Assembly (NCBI RefSeq): GCF_000420325.1
Contig: NZ_ATUS01000005.1
Span: 124,001 to 188,000 of the forward strand
Direction: 5' to 3'
From: Spongiibacter tropicus DSM 19543
GTDB lineage: Bacteria; Pseudomonadota; Gammaproteobacteria; Pseudomonadales; Spongiibacteraceae
DNA length: 64,000 nt
Part shown: one piece after another, positions 7,116-15,234 of the stretch
How the letters are laid out: every line of letters begins with the position of its first letter
Position numbering within the stretch: position 1 is the first letter of the stretch
Translations under genes and position numbers: made by a program
Notes under the pieces: generated by a model
Database searches by the model: none
The model's input: only the letters and a program-made list of their open reading frames with translations
What the model was told of the DNA's origin: nothing

Positions 7116-8573
7116 CTATGCTGTCTCAGTTTCAAGTCGGCTGAGCAATGCCGTCAAGGTCGACAGGGCCTTCATGGTGTTGTCATCCCAGCGGCAGGCG
7201 CAGGAGAGGCGGATGCAGTTCCGGTACTTCTGGCTGGCCGAAAAGATGGGGCCGGGGGCGATGCTGATGCCGTGGTTCATGGACCGCTTCGCCAGTTCCA
7301 GACTGTCGATGTTGCCAGGCAGTTCTACCCAGATCACGAATCCGCCTTCGGGGCGCGTAATGCGTGTGCCCTCGGGAAACAGCGCCATGACCTTAGATGA
7401 CATGCGGCTAACGGCGAGGGCGTAGTCGCGTTTTACCTTACGCAGATGGCGTTCGTACTGACCGCCTTCCAGCAGCGCAGCGACCGCCAGCTGGGGAATG
7501 GTGGGGGTGGCGAGGTTGAGCACGTACTTCATGTATTCCACCTGTGGCTGATGGCGCCCGGGTACAATCCAGCCAATGCGCAGTCCCGGTGCCAGCGTTT
7601 TGGAAAAAGATCCGCAGTAGAGAATGTCACCGCTCGGGGAGAGGGATTTGCAGCTGCCGGGTCGAGCACTGCCAAAGCCGAGATCGCCGTAGACGTCGTC
7701 TTCCACCAAGCTGATGCCGTGTTTATCCAGCAATGCGACCAGCCCCGCTTTATTTTCGTCGGGCATGCAGCTGCCCAGCGGGTTGCTGAAATTGGGGGTA
7801 ACCACGCAGGCTTTGATAGGCCACTGTTCCACGGTGAGTTCAAGGGCTTCGAGGGAGATGCCCGTGCGCGGGTGAGTGGGGATTTCCAGCGCCTTTAGCC
7901 CGAGGTTATCGATCACCTGCAGCAGGCCGTAGAAGGTGGGGGACTCCACGGCGACGACATCGCCGGGTCGGGTAACGGCGCGCAAGGCCAGAGAGAGGGC
8001 TTCTTGGCAGCCATTGGTAATGACGATTTCGTCCGGGTGGACTCGGCATCCGGCTTCGGCCATACGGCGGGCGATCTGTCTGCGCAGTTCCGGCAGGCCG
8101 GGCGGAAATTCGTAGGCTGCTACGGTGTTCTTGTGATATCTCGCCGACTGGGTAATGGCGCGCTCAATCGCGCGGATCGGCAAAAATGAGGCGTCGGGGA
8201 CAGCCGCGCCGAGCTGGATGACCGATGGGTCGTGGGAGGCCTTGCCCATATTCAGTACCACTGCCTGCCCGGTCACGAGCATGGGCTGGTTGGGGGGCGC
8301 GGTCGGCAGGGGTTCCTTCGCCAACGGCTGGGGTCTGTCGCGGAGATAATAGCCGGAGCGGTTGCGTGCTTCGATCAGGCCGAGGTTTTCGAGGTGGCGA
8401 TAGGCGGTAATCACGGTCGCAATGCTGACACTGCGTTGCTTACTGAGCCTGCGCACGCCGGGCAGTCGATCACCCGGCTGGTAGATACCCCGCTCAATAC
8501 TTTGCTGCAGCTCGTCGGCGACTTGTTGGTATAGCGTTTCCATTGTCGGGGTATCCAGTACAGTTGTGGCCAT
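7116..8573 (-). CDS. MocR/GabR-type transcriptional regulator (GntR HTH fused to aminotransferase fold)
   Basis: A 485-residue protein from ATG 8573. Residues 10-80 are a GntR winged helix (QVADELQQSIERGIYQPGDRLPGVRRL, then SIATVITAYRHLE). Residues about 115-485 are a fold-type I PLP aminotransferase domain with the TNGCQEALSLALR segment and the PLP lysine in GSFSKTLAPGLRIGW. MocR proteins sense PLP or an amino compound and regulate a divergent gene. The frame stays open upstream to 9206, but that part runs antisense through the phzF gene and is rejected; the ATG chosen precedes a normal GntR N-terminus. The target is likely the divergent PhzF gene. Confidence 0.9.
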   Translation of the reverse strand: MATTVLDTPTMETLYQQVADELQQSIERGIYQPGDRLPGVRRLSKQRSVSIATVITAYRHLENLGLIEARNRSGYYLRDRPQPLAKEPLPTAPPNQPMLVTGQAVVLNMGKASHDPSVIQLGAAVPDASFLPIRAIERAITQSARYHKNTVAAYEFPPGLPELRRQIARRMAEAGCRVHPDEIVITNGCQEALSLALRAVTRPGDVVAVESPTFYGLLQVIDNLGLKALEIPTHPRTGISLEALELTVEQWPIKACVVTPNFSNPLGSCMPDENKAGLVALLDKHGISLVEDDVYGDLGFGSARPGSCKSLSPSGDILYCGSFSKTLAPGLRIGWIVPGRHQPQVEYMKYVLNLATPTIPQLAVAALLEGGQYERHLRKVKRDYALAVSRMSSKVMALFPEGTRITRPEGGFVIWVELPGNIDSLELAKRSMNHGISIAPGPIFSASQKYRNCIRLSCACRWDDNTMKALSTLTALLSRLETETA

Positions 8574-8580
8574 GTTATAT

Positions 8581-8644
8581 CGGTACAGATTTATATAGAT
8601 TGGAATCTGTATCGTAACAATATTCGATTTTTGAATCTGTATCG
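8581..8644. promoter_or_regulatory. Putative MocR operator: two direct repeats and one inverted copy
   Basis: GAATCTGTATCG occurs at 8603-8614 and again at 8633-8644, exactly 30 bp (about three helical turns) apart. An inverted, imperfect copy (CGGTACAGATTT) lies at 8581-8592. All sit between the MocR and PhzF starts. MocR-type regulators such as GabR and PdxR are known to bind spaced direct repeats in divergent promoters, so an operator role fits; it is not proven by sequence. Confidence 0.6.
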
Positions 8645-8717
8645 ATTTCTTGGGCGACATTATTCTTGTTCTTTCGGTGACGCACATTGTGGCGTCGTGA
8701 CACAGCAGGAGAGAGTC

Positions 8718-9512
8718 GTGCCCCATCCTATATACATCGTTGACGCCTTCGTTTGCGGACCCTTTACCGGCAACCCCGCTGCAGTGTGTCTCATCAGTGG
8801 TAAAGAGTCTGCGCAATGGATGCAGCGGGTGGCGGCGGAAATGAATCTGTCGGAGACGGCATTCATCTGGCACTTGCAAGGCAATGAATGGGTGCTGCGT
8901 TGGTTCACACCCCGCTGTGAGGTGGATTTGTGCGGACACGCCACCCTTGCGGCCGCTCACACGCTCTGGCAGCGGGGCAGTGATCACGACAGCATCGAGT
9001 TCCATACGCGCAGCGGCGTACTCACTGCCAAGCGGGATGGCCAAGGTATCAAGCTGGATTTTCCCGCGGACCGTCCCGAGCCGCTTTCTCCGGAAGCTGC
9101 TGCGAGTGTTCAACAGCTCGTGAAGGACAAGGCACAGTGGCTGGGGCGCGGGCGCGACGATGCCTTGGTGGTGTTTGCCAGCGCCGAAGAAGTCCGGCAA
9201 TTTCAACCCGATTTTGCGCAGATACAGGCCTTGCCGTATCGCGGACTGCTTATCACGGCGCGTGGTGACGAAGAGGGGCTGGACCTTGTCTCACGCTTTT
9301 TTGCGCCGACCTTGGGAATCCCCGAAGACCCGGTTACTGGCGCCGCACATTGTCTGTTAGCCCCGTATTGGTGTGAGCGTCTTGGGCGCAAAACCTTGCG
9401 CGGATTGCAGGCATCGCCCCGTACCGGGCTGGTTGAGATGGTGCTATCGGGCCAGAGGGTGACATTGCGCGGCGCAGCGAACACCGTTCTGGTGGGAGAA
9501 TTTCTCGGGTGA
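8718..9512 (+). CDS. PhzF family phenazine biosynthesis-like protein (isomerase/epimerase fold)
   Basis: A 264-residue protein taken from GTG 8718, which has AGGAGA just upstream; the in-frame TTG at 8631 would place the start inside the operator repeats. PhzF hallmarks are IVDAFVCGPFTGNPAAV at the start, MNLSETAFI with the conserved Glu, FTPRCEVDLCGHATLAAAH, and EDPVTGAAHCLLAPYW in the second half. The family has a diaminopimelate-epimerase-like fold and performs isomerisations; most members have no known substrate. It is divergent from the MocR regulator and probably controlled by it. No other phenazine genes are present. Confidence 0.9.
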   Translation: MPHPIYIVDAFVCGPFTGNPAAVCLISGKESAQWMQRVAAEMNLSETAFIWHLQGNEWVLRWFTPRCEVDLCGHATLAAAHTLWQRGSDHDSIEFHTRSGVLTAKRDGQGIKLDFPADRPEPLSPEAAASVQQLVKDKAQWLGRGRDDALVVFASAEEVRQFQPDFAQIQALPYRGLLITARGDEEGLDLVSRFFAPTLGIPEDPVTGAAHCLLAPYWCERLGRKTLRGLQASPRTGLVEMVLSGQRVTLRGAANTVLVGEFLG

Positions 9513-9519
9513 TGGACTG

Positions 9520-9552
9520 GGCAGCTACAGCGTATTGAGCGCTGTCGCTGCC
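9520..9552. terminator. Stem-loop between convergent genes
   Basis: GGCAGCTACAGCG pairs with CGCTGTCGCTGCC, a 13-bp stem with a single internal mismatch around a 7-base loop. It lies between the PhzF stop and the stop of the TonB receptor gene on the other strand. There is no U-tract on either side, so it is only a possible transcript-end hairpin. Confidence 0.4.
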
Positions 9553-9582
9553 TGCCCGTGTTCGGTGTTTAGCCTGTGAGGA

Positions 9583-11862
9583 TCAGAAACGGTAGGCGAG
9601 CTCCAGACCGTAACTCCGTGGATCAGCCCATTGGTTGATGGTAAATGCCGTCAGATTGATCGCGGTGTTCCAGTATTCCTCGTCGCTGAGGTTTTTCCCC
9701 CATGCCGAGATGCGCAGTTCTCCCGAGCCCACGGGAATATCGCTGAGGTCGATACGGGCGTTAATCAGGCTGTAAGCGTCGACATTGGTGGTGGGGTCGT
9801 CGATGATCGTAATGTAGTAATCGTCTGTCCAGTAGTAGTCCAGACGCGCCGACAGGCTGCCGAAACTGAAGGGATCAAAGCTGTACTTAATGGACGCGAA
9901 GACCGTATTTTCAGGCGCGTAGGCGAATTGACGTTGCCTGGAGACGTCGACACCGCCATCACCAATAAACTCGTCATAACTTGCATCCAGCAGCGAGTAG
10001 TTCAGCGTGATATCCAGGTTCGCTGTCGGGCGTGCGACCAGTTCAAGCTCCATCCCCTGTAAGCTTGCGCTACCCGCGTTGACGATAAGGGTGCCGACCA
10101 CTTCCTGAACAAAGCGGTCGCCCTGGAAATCGTCGTAGTCATTGTAAAAGACCGACATGTTTAGCTGCAGGCGTTGGTCCAGAAGGCGCGATTTCAGGCC
10201 AACTTCGTAGCCGGTCATGGTCTCTGGCGAGAAGGGGGTGGTGAACGCCGCATTGCTGGTGGCGACCCCGTTGAAGCCACCGCTCTTGAAGCCGGTGGAC
10301 ACTTTTGCGTAGCCGTGAACATCGTCGTTAAAACGCCAGGTAACGTTTGCCATGGGGGTGAACTCACGCCACTGGTCATCAGCATTGATCGGAATCAAGT
10401 CGCCGGACGCCGTCAGTACGGGGTTACCTGCCGGGTCTCGAACGAAGACGCCCGCGTTGGGGTCAGACGGGTCCTGATTGTAGATGCTGATATCTTTGGC
10501 AAGGTTCGTCGCGTCTTTGGTTTCTTCCGTCCAGCGTCCGCCGAGGGTCAGATCCATGCGGTCATCAAACATATCGGGCGTCCAGGTCAGTTGTCCGAAG
10601 ACCGCCGTGGAGACATTTTCTGCACCGCGTTGGCTGACATCAAAGTCGTTGCCACCCAGTTGGAACAGCCAGCGTGGATTGTCGGTGTACCAGTCGTCTT
10701 CGTAGTAAAAAAGACCGACGACATACTGTGTGCGTTCAGTGCTGCCGACCAACTGGAATTCCTGCGTGAGTTGATCAAAATCGTTCTCGATTTTGAAGCG
10801 AAACAGGTCCAGCGCAGTGCCGTCAAAATCACTCATGCTCAGTGTATGAAGATCGCGATAGCCGGTAATCGATTTGAAGCTCAGATCACCGATGGCCGTG
10901 CCGGGCATATCGTAGTGGAGCGTCAGCGTGTGTCCGCTCACGGTTGACTGGCTGGTGATTGCGCTGTCGTTGCTGATGGCGTCGGGGCGGCGGGTCTGTG
11001 TGGCGGCGGCAACAAAGGGATTGAGTTGCGGCGAGACGAACGCGAAGGCGTCTGAATTGGTCAGTGCCAGCATGGGCGGTGTTTGGTCAGCATTGAACCT
11101 GTCGTAGCCATAGTCGACGCTGAAACGCTCGGTGAGCAGCAAGCTCGCATCGAAACGCAGCCCCCACTGATCGCGGTTGTCGAAGTCATCACTCGACGGA
11201 CCGTCGTTCTTGTAGAAACCGTCACGCTTGCGATAGAACCCCGAGCCACGCATGCTGAATTCGCCAAGCCCCTCACCAACTGTGCCCGCAGAGGGCAGGT
11301 CCACCGATGCGCGGGTTTCACGCAGCCGTTTGTTGCCGATGCCTGCGCGTAACTGTCCGCCCCATTCGCCACTGGGTTTTTGCGTGATGAGGTTGATAGC
11401 GCCGCCGATGGTGTTTTTTCCATAGAGCGTTCCCTGTGGGCCGCGAAGCACCTCAATACGCTCAAGGTCGACCGCATCAAAAATGGCGCCCGAGGTCTTC
11501 GAGATGGGAACGCCATTCAGGTACATGCCTACCGCATTGTCTCGGCTCAGATTGTTGCTGAAGTTGCCGGCACCGCGAATAGTAATGCCGGCGTTCACCG
11601 AGCCGCCAATAGTGGGGGTAATCACCAGACCGGGCGTGTAGTCAGAGACGCCACTGACGTCTGTCGCACCGATTTCAGTCAGTGTATCGCTGCTGATCGC
11701 CGTTACCGATATCGGCGTTTCCTGCATACTTTCTTCCCGTCGCTGTGCTGTGACAAGCACTTCCTCAAGCGTTGTCGACAGCGGGGCTGCTTGCGGCATG
11801 CTTGCGGGAAAAGCGGCCGTCGCGGCAAATAGCCAGCATAGTGAGGACTTGTGTTTTGGCAT
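9583..11862 (-). CDS. TonB-dependent outer membrane receptor
   Basis: A 759-residue protein with a signal peptide (cleavage near AAP at residues 25-27), a TonB-box/plug start (LEEVLVTAQRREESMQETPISV), plug motifs (RGAGNFSNNLSRDNAVGMYLNG and VLRGPQGTLYGKNTIGGAINLIT), and a 22-strand barrel ending in LAYRF with the terminal aromatic residue. The plug type (AQRREE, GVSDYTPGL) is the kind abundant in sphingomonads and marine gammaproteobacteria, where many take up carbohydrates, terpenoids or other organics. The substrate cannot be deduced. It is a single gene with GGAAG six bases before the ATG; it faces away from cydA and no partner gene lies beside it. Confidence 0.9.
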   Translation of the reverse strand: MPKHKSSLCWLFAATAAFPASMPQAAPLSTTLEEVLVTAQRREESMQETPISVTAISSDTLTEIGATDVSGVSDYTPGLVITPTIGGSVNAGITIRGAGNFSNNLSRDNAVGMYLNGVPISKTSGAIFDAVDLERIEVLRGPQGTLYGKNTIGGAINLITQKPSGEWGGQLRAGIGNKRLRETRASVDLPSAGTVGEGLGEFSMRGSGFYRKRDGFYKNDGPSSDDFDNRDQWGLRFDASLLLTERFSVDYGYDRFNADQTPPMLALTNSDAFAFVSPQLNPFVAAATQTRRPDAISNDSAITSQSTVSGHTLTLHYDMPGTAIGDLSFKSITGYRDLHTLSMSDFDGTALDLFRFKIENDFDQLTQEFQLVGSTERTQYVVGLFYYEDDWYTDNPRWLFQLGGNDFDVSQRGAENVSTAVFGQLTWTPDMFDDRMDLTLGGRWTEETKDATNLAKDISIYNQDPSDPNAGVFVRDPAGNPVLTASGDLIPINADDQWREFTPMANVTWRFNDDVHGYAKVSTGFKSGGFNGVATSNAAFTTPFSPETMTGYEVGLKSRLLDQRLQLNMSVFYNDYDDFQGDRFVQEVVGTLIVNAGSASLQGMELELVARPTANLDITLNYSLLDASYDEFIGDGGVDVSRQRQFAYAPENTVFASIKYSFDPFSFGSLSARLDYYWTDDYYITIIDDPTTNVDAYSLINARIDLSDIPVGSGELRISAWGKNLSDEEYWNTAINLTAFTINQWADPRSYGLELAYRF

Positions 11863-12375
11863 CGAAGCTTCCTTTCTTTTATTAGATTTATAAACGGAAT
11901 GGATGGTCTTGCCGGTGTGGGCATATCAAGAATTGCGGCGACAATTCCTGCGGTGGTTTCTCCGTGTTTTCCTATCAGGTAGCGAGTCTAAGCGAGGCAC
12001 AGCGATCGAATCTATCAATGGGGAGAGTTAGTGAGTTTCCAATGACGTGGTAATGCGGAGGGGCACCCCTGTATGAGATGGCATTCGTTTTCGGCGAGCT
12101 GCGTGCCTGTTTCTGTTGTTTGCAGAACCTGCTGCTGCGACACATTGTCGCGCTGCTTCGTCTGAAGCCCCCGTGTTCCTTGACGTAAGTCAACGGCAAT
12201 AAATTCGACATGGAATAAGGGTCGAACTTTATTGCATAAAGACTCTATACTCGTCACGACAACAGTATTTAGGTCGTTGGCCTGAACACTGAGCCTTCTG
12301 GGTAAAGCTGCTACGCCGTTAGCCTCCCTGGTTAGCGGTTGCGACCACCCGCACCACGGCAGAGAGAGCTGAGCA
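11863..12375. other. Divergent intergenic region upstream of cydA
   Basis: These 513 bases lie between the TonB receptor and cydA start codons. They contain the FNR/ANR-like palindrome at 12180-12193 and a TATACT -10-like hexamer at 12246-12251. The ORFs that can be drawn through it are antisense or low-quality frames and are not accepted as genes. I see no riboswitch or repeat. Confidence 0.5.
12180..12193. promoter_or_regulatory. FNR/ANR-like palindrome upstream of cydA
   Basis: TTGACGTAAGTCAA is a perfect inverted repeat of TTGAC around GTAA, one base per half-site from the FNR/ANR consensus TTGAT-N4-ATCAA. It lies about 190 bp before the cydA ATG and its centre is about 70 bp upstream of the start expected from TATACT at 12246-12251, a spacing used by class I activators. 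Oxygen-dependent control of cydAB by FNR-type proteins is well known; here it is predicted only. Confidence 0.5.
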
Positions 12376-13935
12376 ATGAATGAAACCCTGATCGAGCTAT
12401 CGCGCCTGCAGTTTGCAGTCACCGCGATGTACCATTTCATTTTTGTTCCCCTGACCCTCGGTCTGACTTTCCTGTTGGCCATCATGGAGTCCGTCTATGT
12501 GATGACGGGACGCGAGGTCTATAAGGAAATGACCAAGTTCTGGGGCAAGCTGTTTGGCATTAACTTTGCCATCGGTGTTGCCACGGGGATTACCATGGAA
12601 TTCCAGTTCGGAATGAACTGGTCTTACTACTCCCATTATGTCGGCGATATTTTCGGTGCGCCGCTGGCGATCGAGGGCCTGATGGCCTTCTTCCTCGAGT
12701 CGACGTTCATCGGTCTGTTCTTTTTCGGCTGGGATCGCTTGTCCAAGGTCAAGCATTTGATGGTGACCTGGCTGGTAGCCCTTGGCAGTAACTTCTCTGC
12801 GCTGTGGATTCTGATCGCCAACGGCTGGATGCAGAACCCGGAAGGCTCGGTTTTCAATCCGGAAACCATGCGGATGGAGATGCAGAGCTTTGCCGATTTG
12901 GTGATGAACCCGGTAGCCCAGGTGAAGTTTGTTCATACCGTATCTGCGGGCTACGTGACCGGCTCCATGTTTGTGCTGGCCATTTCTTCTTATTACTTGC
13001 TGCGCAACCGCCACATGGCATTTGCTCGCCGCTCTTTCGCGATTGCGGCAAGTTTCGGTCTGGCTTCAGCCCTGTCGGTGATTGTTCTTGGCGATGAGAG
13101 CGGTTACGAGCTGGGCGATGTGCAGCAGGTGAAACTGGCTGCGGTGGAAGCCGAGTGGGAAACCCATGAGCCTCCAGCGGCGTTCACGCTGTTCGGGATG
13201 CCTAACGAAGAGACACAGCATACCGACTACGCGATTCGCATTCCCTATGTGATGGGGCTGATCGCCACGCGCTCGCTGGATGAGCCGGTGATTGGTCTGG
13301 CAGACCTTAAGGAACAGCACCGAGAGAAAATTTATCAGGGCGCGCAGGCCAGTATCCTGCTGCAAAAAATGCGCAGCGAAGGTCTCAGCGAAGAGGAAAA
13401 CGCGCAGTTTGATTCGGTGAAGAGCAGTCTGGGCTATGGCCTGCTGCTGGATGCCTATGCCGAAGACCTGAGTGCACCGACCGATGCCGAGGTGCAGGCT
13501 GCCGTTGATGCCAGCATCCCCAAAATCGCGCCCCTGTTCTGGGCCTTCCGTCTGATGGTGGCGTGTGGCTTCTTCATGCTGCTGGTCTTCGCGCTGGCGT
13601 TTTTCTACAGCGCTCGCCACGGGCAAGAGAAGCCCCGTTGGTTGCTGAAGCTCGCCCTGTTCAGTCTGCCCTTGCCGTGGATTGCCAGTGAGGCGGGGTG
13701 GTTTGTTGCCGAGTATGGCCGCCAGCCCTGGGCGATTGCCGAGATTCTGCCCATCCACACGGCGGTTTCCAATCTGGCGGTGAGTGATGTGGTGATCTCG
13801 CTGATCGCCGTCACCGTGTTCTACACCGTGATGTTCATTATTGGCCTGTCCCTGATGATCAAGTTTGCACGCAAAGGGCCGGGCGTTATCGCACCCGCTG
13901 CGTCGGCTGAGCGCCTGCAAGGAGTGGAGTCATGA
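12376..13935 (+). CDS. cydA: Cytochrome bd ubiquinol oxidase subunit I
   Basis: A 519-residue, multi-span inner membrane protein of the long Q-loop (E. coli-like, 522 aa) class. Heme ligands fit His20 (AMYHF), His187 (KFVHTV) and Met394 (FRLMVACG); Glu100 and Glu108 correspond to the conserved acidic pair. The quinol loop contains the DVQQVKLAAVEAEWET segment near residues 248-263. It oxidises quinol and reduces oxygen to water without pumping protons, with high oxygen affinity. The stop overlaps the cydB start by four bases (ATGA), and cydX, cydD and cydC follow. Confidence 0.98.
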   Translation: MNETLIELSRLQFAVTAMYHFIFVPLTLGLTFLLAIMESVYVMTGREVYKEMTKFWGKLFGINFAIGVATGITMEFQFGMNWSYYSHYVGDIFGAPLAIEGLMAFFLESTFIGLFFFGWDRLSKVKHLMVTWLVALGSNFSALWILIANGWMQNPEGSVFNPETMRMEMQSFADLVMNPVAQVKFVHTVSAGYVTGSMFVLAISSYYLLRNRHMAFARRSFAIAASFGLASALSVIVLGDESGYELGDVQQVKLAAVEAEWETHEPPAAFTLFGMPNEETQHTDYAIRIPYVMGLIATRSLDEPVIGLADLKEQHREKIYQGAQASILLQKMRSEGLSEEENAQFDSVKSSLGYGLLLDAYAEDLSAPTDAEVQAAVDASIPKIAPLFWAFRLMVACGFFMLLVFALAFFYSARHGQEKPRWLLKLALFSLPLPWIASEAGWFVAEYGRQPWAIAEILPIHTAVSNLAVSDVVISLIAVTVFYTVMFIIGLSLMIKFARKGPGVIAPAASAERLQGVES

Positions 13936-15071
13936 TTGATTACGAAACCCTGAGAATTATCTGGTGGCTGTTGGTCGGTGTGCTGCTGATTGGCTTCGCC
14001 ATCACCGACGGCTTCGATCTCGGCGTCGGAGCACTGCTCACCTTGGTGGGGCGCAATGACGACGAACGCCGGGTGCTGATTAACACGATCGGGCCTCACT
14101 GGGACGGCAACCAGGTGTGGTTTATTACGGCGGGTGGCGCGATCTTTGCCGCTTGGCCGCTGATTTACGCAACGGCATTTTCCGGCTTCTATCTGGCTTT
14201 GATGCTCACCCTGGTGGCCCTGTGGATGCGTCCGCTGGGCTTTGATTACCGCAGCAAGCTGGAAGATCCGCGCTGGCGCGCGAGTTGGGACTGGGCGCTG
14301 TTCTGTGGCGGCCTGGTTCCCGCGCTGATTTTCGGCGTGGCCTTCGGCAATCTGTTGCTGGGCGTTCCGTTTGAGTTCGATGGCAACTTGAAAGCGACCT
14401 ACACTGGGTCCTTCTTCGGCCTGCTTACGCCGTTTGCACTTTTGTCCGGCTTGATCAGCGTCAGTATGCTGATGATGCACGGGGCCACCTGGCTGCAAAT
14501 GAAAACTGCCGATACCCTGCGTGGTCGCGCCGAACTGGTGGCCCAGCGTCTGGGAATCGTCACGCCGGTGCTGTTTATTCTCGCCGGTGTGTGGGTGGCC
14601 TTTGGACTTGATGGGTATGTGATTACCTCACCGGTCGATGGGAATGCGGCGTCCAATCCGGTACTCAAGTCGGTGGACACCGTGCCCGGTGGCTGGCTGG
14701 ATAATTACGCCCGGTACCCGTGGATGCTGATTGCGCCGGTTCTGGGGATTGTCGGTCCGATTCTGGTGAGCCTGCAGTCGCGCTCACACCGGGCTGGTTG
14801 GGCCTTTGTCGCCAGTTGTATCAGTCTGGCAGGCATCATTCTGACTGCGGGCTTCTCCATGTTCCCGTTCCTGATGCCCAGTACCACCATGCCGAGTGCT
14901 TCGCTGACAGTGTGGGATGCCACCTCCAGCCACTTCACACTCTCGGTGATGTTCTGGGTCGCCGTTGTACTGGTGCCGATTGTGCTGTCTTACACCGCCT
15001 GGACCTTCTACGTCATGCGCGGGCGGATTCGCGAATCGCATATTGCTGAAAATGGCCATTCACTGTACTGA
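13932..15071 (+). CDS. cydB: Cytochrome bd ubiquinol oxidase subunit II
   Basis: A 379-residue membrane subunit, the usual length for CydB. It opens with MIDYETLRIIWWLLVGVLLIGFAITDGFDLGVG (written here across two helices), and the conserved NTIGPHWDGNQVWFI segment lies at about residues 52-66. A late DATSSHFTLSVMFWVA helix is also typical. It pairs with CydA in the bd oxidase. Its start overlaps the cydA stop, indicating translational coupling; cydX begins 20 bp after its stop. Confidence 0.98.
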   Translation: MIDYETLRIIWWLLVGVLLIGFAITDGFDLGVGALLTLVGRNDDERRVLINTIGPHWDGNQVWFITAGGAIFAAWPLIYATAFSGFYLALMLTLVALWMRPLGFDYRSKLEDPRWRASWDWALFCGGLVPALIFGVAFGNLLLGVPFEFDGNLKATYTGSFFGLLTPFALLSGLISVSMLMMHGATWLQMKTADTLRGRAELVAQRLGIVTPVLFILAGVWVAFGLDGYVITSPVDGNAASNPVLKSVDTVPGGWLDNYARYPWMLIAPVLGIVGPILVSLQSRSHRAGWAFVASCISLAGIILTAGFSMFPFLMPSTTMPSASLTVWDATSSHFTLSVMFWVAVVLVPIVLSYTAWTFYVMRGRIRESHIAENGHSLY

Positions 15072-15091
15072 CAGGCAAGGAGAGACGAACG

Positions 15092-15205
15092 ATGTGGTAT
15101 TTCACTTGGATTCTCGGTGTATTGCTGGCCTGCTCATTCGGCATTATCAATGCCATGTGGCTGGAGAGCGTTGAAAACCTCGACCGCGAGGTGGACGATC
15201 AGTAG
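15092..15205 (+). CDS. cydX: Cytochrome bd oxidase small subunit CydX
   Basis: A 37-residue ORF with AGGAGA upstream. The sequence begins MWYFTWILGVLLACSFGI, continues with INAMWLE and ends in an acidic tail (REVDDQ). The WYF-W-LG pattern, single membrane helix and position right after cydB are characteristic of CydX/YbgT, a small subunit that stabilises the heme b595/d site. It is too short for many gene finders and easily missed. Confidence 0.95.
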   Translation: MWYFTWILGVLLACSFGIINAMWLESVENLDREVDDQ

Positions 15206-15234
15206 GGCCGTGATGCGAAGCCGGTGGTCATGGT

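Noticed and set aside
8574-9206. N-terminal extension of the MocR reading frame to 696 residues
   Set aside because: The added part runs antisense through the phzF gene, has no GntR-like sequence and lacks a ribosome site; the ATG at 8573 gives a normal GntR start.
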